Shown here: piece after piece, positions 33,898-36,766 of the stretch
Layout of the letters: every line of letters starts with the position of its first letter
Position numbering within the stretch: position 1 is the first letter of the stretch
Assembly (NCBI GenBank): GCA_030054035.1
Contig: JASGCS010000013.1
Location: 1 to 36,766, forward strand
Origin: Candidatus Methylacidiphilales bacterium
GTDB lineage: Bacteria > Pseudomonadota > Gammaproteobacteria > JASGCS01
DNA: 36,766 nucleotides
Direction of reading: 5' to 3'
Notes under the pieces: model-generated
Databases searched by the model: none
The model's input: the letters and a program-made list of their open reading frames with translations, nothing else
What the model was told of the DNA's origin: nothing
Made by a program: the position numbers and the translations under genes

Positions 33898-35160
33898 ATG
33901 AATGCTCTAACAGAAATTCGGATAAAAGAGCATGATGATATTTCAACATATATCAGTGTCAAAGACCTAGAGCATTTTAGAAAACAAACTCTTAACAATA
34001 AGGAACTGAAGTACCTTAATGTTTTTAATCCAAGCACTGAAGAGAGGTATTATGTAGGTGCTTGTTGGTTAGAGGAAGGTATCCGTCCTCTTATCGTAGA
34101 ACCAAAGTTTCGTAATGTAGATTACCTAGCAATGTTTCAGTACTGCATCAGCTCTGAATTATCTGAAGTAATTAACGAGCTTCCTAACCTCTACCATGTT
34201 GCTGTTGAACAGCAACCTATTCCCTATGTTTCAAATAATGTAAACTGCATTCTATTAGTCGTTCAGCATTTTGTCTCAGTAGTTCATCGCATAACCCAGC
34301 GAGGACTATTAAAACGATATGTCACTACTAATCAGGAACTTCAATCAAAGATTAAGGGCAAAATTAATCTATCGCTCTACTCCAATAACATCATAAGAGG
34401 AAAATCACAGTATGTTCCCTGTCAATTTCAACAATATACTGAAGACTGTCCTCAAAACCAATACCTTAAGCAAGCGCATAGTCTTTGTCTTGATTATCTT
34501 AACCAAAACTATATAGGATCTAATACCCTCATCAACCAATACCAGAGATGCGGACAAATATTCTCCACCATATCAGACACTAAAAATCTTTCACCTCCAA
34601 AAACAAAGTCCACACAATTTTTCAAAGAGTATGAGACCGCTTTGCGATTAGCAGAAATTATTATTCGCAACCACGAATGGAGCTTTAGTAATAAAACCAA
34701 CAAAGTGGGCACCCTTCCCTTCTATATCAATACTCCTAAACTATTTGAACTTTATGTCTATTGCAAACTCTACGAACTATATGGTAACAATCTCAAATAT
34801 CAATTCGCTACTAGAAAAGACAGGCCTGACTTTCTATTCACCAGCAATTCATCTACAGGATTTATCGGAGATGCCAAGTACAAACCCTACGGCGAAAAAA
34901 CACCCACAGAAAACGAAGGGCTTTCTAATCGCAACATTAGTGGCGATGATATCAGACAACTTGCAGGCTACGCAAGAAACAAGAAAATACGAAAAGAACT
35001 AGACACACCCAATGACCACTTCACCCTAGATTGCCTCATAATTTATCCCGATGAACATGCCGACGATACCTTTACCATAAACCAGCTCCTACAAATTCCA
35101 ATAGATGGCTATGTGCATCTTTACAAAAAAGGTATTAAACTACCTACAATACAACAATGA
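33898..35160 (+). CDS. mcrC: McrC-type nuclease subunit
   Basis: The 420-residue protein starts 11 bases after mcrB. The N-terminal beta-rich part (~1-110) and the helical middle resemble the McrC family; VEPKF at ~64-68 is typical. The PD-(D/E)xK nuclease site is visible near the end: FELYVYCKLYELYG (Glu), RPDFLFT (Asp ~310) and GDAKYKPY (Asp/Lys ~324-326). McrC cuts DNA once McrB arrives. Key residues appear intact. Its TGA overlaps the next ATG (ATGA, 35157-35160). Confidence 0.9.
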   Translation: MNALTEIRIKEHDDISTYISVKDLEHFRKQTLNNKELKYLNVFNPSTEERYYVGACWLEEGIRPLIVEPKFRNVDYLAMFQYCISSELSEVINELPNLYHVAVEQQPIPYVSNNVNCILLVVQHFVSVVHRITQRGLLKRYVTTNQELQSKIKGKINLSLYSNNIIRGKSQYVPCQFQQYTEDCPQNQYLKQAHSLCLDYLNQNYIGSNTLINQYQRCGQIFSTISDTKNLSPPKTKSTQFFKEYETALRLAEIIIRNHEWSFSNKTNKVGTLPFYINTPKLFELYVYCKLYELYGNNLKYQFATRKDRPDFLFTSNSSTGFIGDAKYKPYGEKTPTENEGLSNRNISGDDIRQLAGYARNKKIRKELDTPNDHFTLDCLIIYPDEHADDTFTINQLLQIPIDGYVHLYKKGIKLPTIQQ

Positions 35161-35774
35161 AAAATTATTTACAGGATATTTATAAAGAGCCAGTGAACTT
35201 TAGCGTAGATACCATGCAAAGTCTCGGTCCCCTCTCACATTTAGCAGGTGAGTTCTCAGGAAGTATAGGAGTAGATGTTAAACCAAAAGCAACGGGTGCC
35301 AAATCTCAAGAGTATATTGAAACCATGCGTTGTTTTCCCATAGACCCCATTACCAATGGCCCTCAACTAATCTATGGACTACGCTACCACACCCACATTA
35401 CCAAACCAAACCAAATCAAAACCTATCATGAGCAAGTAGGATATTTTCTCTGGGAACCACAAGAATCCATAATTTACATGACCGTATCAATACCAAGAGG
35501 TGTCACTGGTATCGCATCAGCAATAGTACCAAGCAATGCCAATGCATTTACACTCACCTCCACTTCTATGCAATCAGTACCATTCCTAAAAGCTGCGTTT
35601 GATACCGTCTCATTCACCATAGACATAATTATTCACTCAACAGATTCATGGAGCTATAGCCAAGATACTGTACTCAAAATAGCAGGAACGAATGATCTAT
35701 TTCATCACACAGATAAAAACACACTTCAAAGAATCCAACCACCAACACCAAACCCACTCGCTCAGAAAGAATAA
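35157..35774 (+). CDS. Nitrobindin/FABP-like heme-binding beta-barrel protein
   Basis: The 205-residue protein matches the heme-binding beta-barrel (nitrobindin/THAP4-like) family along its length. Features are LSHLAGEFSG (~26-35), PIDPITNGPQLIYGLRYHTH (~61-80), YHEQVGYFLWEP (~90-101), SIPRGVTGIA (~111-120) and the ending FHHTDKNTLQRIQPPTPNPLA (~182-202). In nitrobindins a His near the C-terminus binds heme, so His183 or His184 are candidates. Such barrels can bind NO or other small ligands or decompose peroxynitrite. The ATG overlaps the mcrC stop by four bases, so translation is probably coupled. I know of no established role in McrBC systems. Confidence 0.8.
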   Translation: MKNYLQDIYKEPVNFSVDTMQSLGPLSHLAGEFSGSIGVDVKPKATGAKSQEYIETMRCFPIDPITNGPQLIYGLRYHTHITKPNQIKTYHEQVGYFLWEPQESIIYMTVSIPRGVTGIASAIVPSNANAFTLTSTSMQSVPFLKAAFDTVSFTIDIIIHSTDSWSYSQDTVLKIAGTNDLFHHTDKNTLQRIQPPTPNPLAQKE

Positions 35775-35824
35775 ACCTAGATAGCTTGTAATCTTAACAA
35801 CAATTAATACAGCTGCAGGAAAAA

Positions 35825-36038
35825 TCATTCTCTTGAGCTTTCCGTTCTCTTGCTCTAGATGGCTTAGTTTCTTTGCCTCTGAAACAACTATAGTTCCATA
35901 CTTATGACGCCAGTTTTAAAATGTGCCGGGAGTAATACCTTGCTCACGACACAAGGTAGAGGTTTAAACACCTGCAGTGCTCTTTTATAAAATACTGATA
36001 ATTTAATCAAAGGTAGATAGATTCTTTTTCATACTCAT
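35825..36038 (-). pseudogene. Decayed IS3-family transposase OrfA, broken
   Basis: One minus-strand frame from ATG 36036-36038 reads like OrfA (MSMKKNLSTFD, IISIL, CREQGITPGTF, NWRHKYG, VSEAKKLSHLEQENGKLKRMI). This is the HTH and leucine-zipper part of IS3-family transposases. Four in-frame TAA codons interrupt it (after LSTFD, IISIL, STAGV and TPGTF). Similarity ends near 35825, so the rest of orfA and all of orfB are missing. The element's terminal repeat lies just upstream. Confidence 0.85.
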
Positions 36039-36062
36039 TTATCCTATAAGATTTATATTAAA

Positions 36063-36112
36063 TTACTAGAAACCTCACCTACGATTAGGTACAGTTTTAG
36101 GGAGTAAGGTCA
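36063..36112 (-). repeat. Terminal inverted repeat of the decayed IS, third left-end copy
   Basis: Read on the minus strand from 36112 it begins TGACCTTACTCCCTAAAACT. It matches the left ends at 30348 and 30666 at 45 of the first 50 positions, but in opposite orientation. It precedes the orfA remnant, so it is the transposase-proximal end of the parent insertion sequence. This links both small elements to that IS. Confidence 0.85.
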
Positions 36113-36147
36113 GCGTATGAAAAGAAACGAATTAGCTAGATTAACTT

Positions 36148-36446
36148 TAGATACAACTTATTTCCGTTATATAATAATTTAATAAAGTACTCCAATAACT
36201 GGGAGACAGTACAGTAGAGTAAGTTCCAGTCAACGAGAGGTAGCTGGTATTAAGCGACATGCTTTCACCTGAGGTAATGCTCTCTCCACCCACAATACTA
36301 CCATGTGCAAAAAGATCAACATCGCCAACTATCGCAGTAGTTGCTATAGCACCATGTATAGCTATATCTTTAGTGGCTGTAATTAAAATAAACTGGGTAG
36401 AGGCAGGGGTGATGGCTGGAATGGAACTCCTACATAGCTTACTCTT
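36148..36446 (-). pseudogene. Open remnant next to the pilin-like pseudogene, no start codon
   Basis: A minus-strand frame of about 99 codons ends at TAA (36148-36150) and begins just after a TGA, with no usable start before GESMSLN. It has a repetitive Gly/Ser/Ile-rich sequence (AIATTAIVGDVDLFAHGSIV, GGESITSGESMSLNTSYLSL). It may be the C-terminal part of the gene to its right, joined by a frameshift. The family is not recognised. Confidence 0.35.
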
Positions 36447-36766
36447 TCAATTGCATGAATGAAATTACGAAGTTGCATGGTGTATATGGATTGTGATGCA
36501 CTAGGAGAATCTGCATTGGTTGAGGTAAAGTCTATTTGCTTATCTTTGCTGAGGAGATGGATAGTGAGGTTAACTCTGGTGTAGCCGAATTTGGTGGGAA
36601 GTAATGTCTAATCCGGTTGCTCGATTGATAAAAAATTTATCTTTGACTCCTACGTTAAGTTTCTATCGTAGTGAGGTTACCTGTATAACATTGCTGTAGA
36701 TGTTGGTTGCACCTGCATTGTTAGGATAGGTGCAATATATTCTTACTCGGTGATATACCGATGTTA
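36383..36766 (-). pseudogene. Broken minor-pilin-like gene, running off the right edge
   Basis: From the right edge a minus-strand frame reads RIYCTYPNNAGATNIYSNVI, is stopped by TAG (36663-36665), and then continues KLNVGVKDKFFINRATGLDI. After a frameshift near 36600 it continues TKFGYTRVNLTIHLLSKDKQ, then TMQLRNFIHAIERVSYVG, up to a TAA at 36383. The order and the phrases FGYTRVNLTI and MQLRNFIHAI recall PilW-like minor pilins. One stop and one frameshift show decay or sequencing error. The 5' end lies outside the window. Confidence 0.4.

Noticed and set aside
35825-36038. TAA recoded as glutamine
   Set aside because: Intact genes here, such as pepN, the first-set secretin and the 243-aa gene, end with TAA, so the stops in orfA mean decay.
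36259-36462. 67-codon plus-strand frame
   Set aside because: It is antisense to the pilin-like remnants and has no ribosome site or family likeness.

Overview
This is an A+T-rich bacterial window, most likely from a gammaproteobacterium. The evidence is the company of PdxB (erythronate-4-phosphate dehydrogenase), ZapE, an E. coli-type PepN and ComM beside a large type II secretion / type IV pilus-like (T2S/T4P-like) locus. Species cannot be fixed from the sequence. Coding is dense, with most neighbours overlapping by 1-20 bases. No rRNA, tRNA or CRISPR array was seen.

Left part (1-17.4 kb, almost all minus strand). The left edge cuts a secreted FG-GAP-type beta-propeller protein made of seven near-identical repeats (1-1490); its end lies outside the window. 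Next to it is an exported LPP20-like protein (1513-2505). From 17372 down to 2667 runs one long minus-strand series: comM, then a first secretion set (secretin, ATPase, platform protein, pseudopilins, an overlooked 44-residue GspK-like peptide, a GspL-like protein). A second set follows 15 bases later (GspG, GspF, GspE, GspL, GspM, GspC/PilP, a lipoprotein secretin, and another pseudopilin). Two secretins, two ATPases and two platform proteins are thus stacked head to tail. The two sets are clearly diverged from each other. No prepilin peptidase is present.

Middle part (17.4-29.6 kb). It holds a small outer-membrane barrel, pdxB, zapE, pepN and a second barrel. It also holds an unusual NAD-dependent DNA ligase, a cyclic amidohydrolase, a two-domain VOC protein and an AbiE-type toxin-antitoxin pair. 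On the minus strand abiEi, abiEii, the VOC gene, the amidohydrolase, ligA and the barrel form a nearly unbroken chain of overlapping genes, so a mobile defence-type module sits at the head of ordinary genes.

Right part (29.6-36.8 kb) is an accessory region. It has a DUF3147 membrane protein, a membrane-anchored coiled coil built of 21-bp heptad repeats, and relics of one IS3-like insertion sequence. These relics are a 116-bp inverted-repeat element, a 932-bp inverted-repeat element carrying an unknown gene, and a decayed transposase orfA with its terminal repeat. Between the relics lies a plus-strand operon: unknown 243-aa protein, McrB, McrC, and a nitrobindin/FABP-like heme-barrel protein whose start overlaps the mcrC stop. 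The last 650 bases hold broken remnants of what look like pilus-related genes.

The most promising leads are the mcrBC-beta-barrel coupling, the inverted-repeat element with a passenger gene that reads through its own terminal repeat, the doubled secretion machinery led by comM, and the repeat-built secreted propeller.
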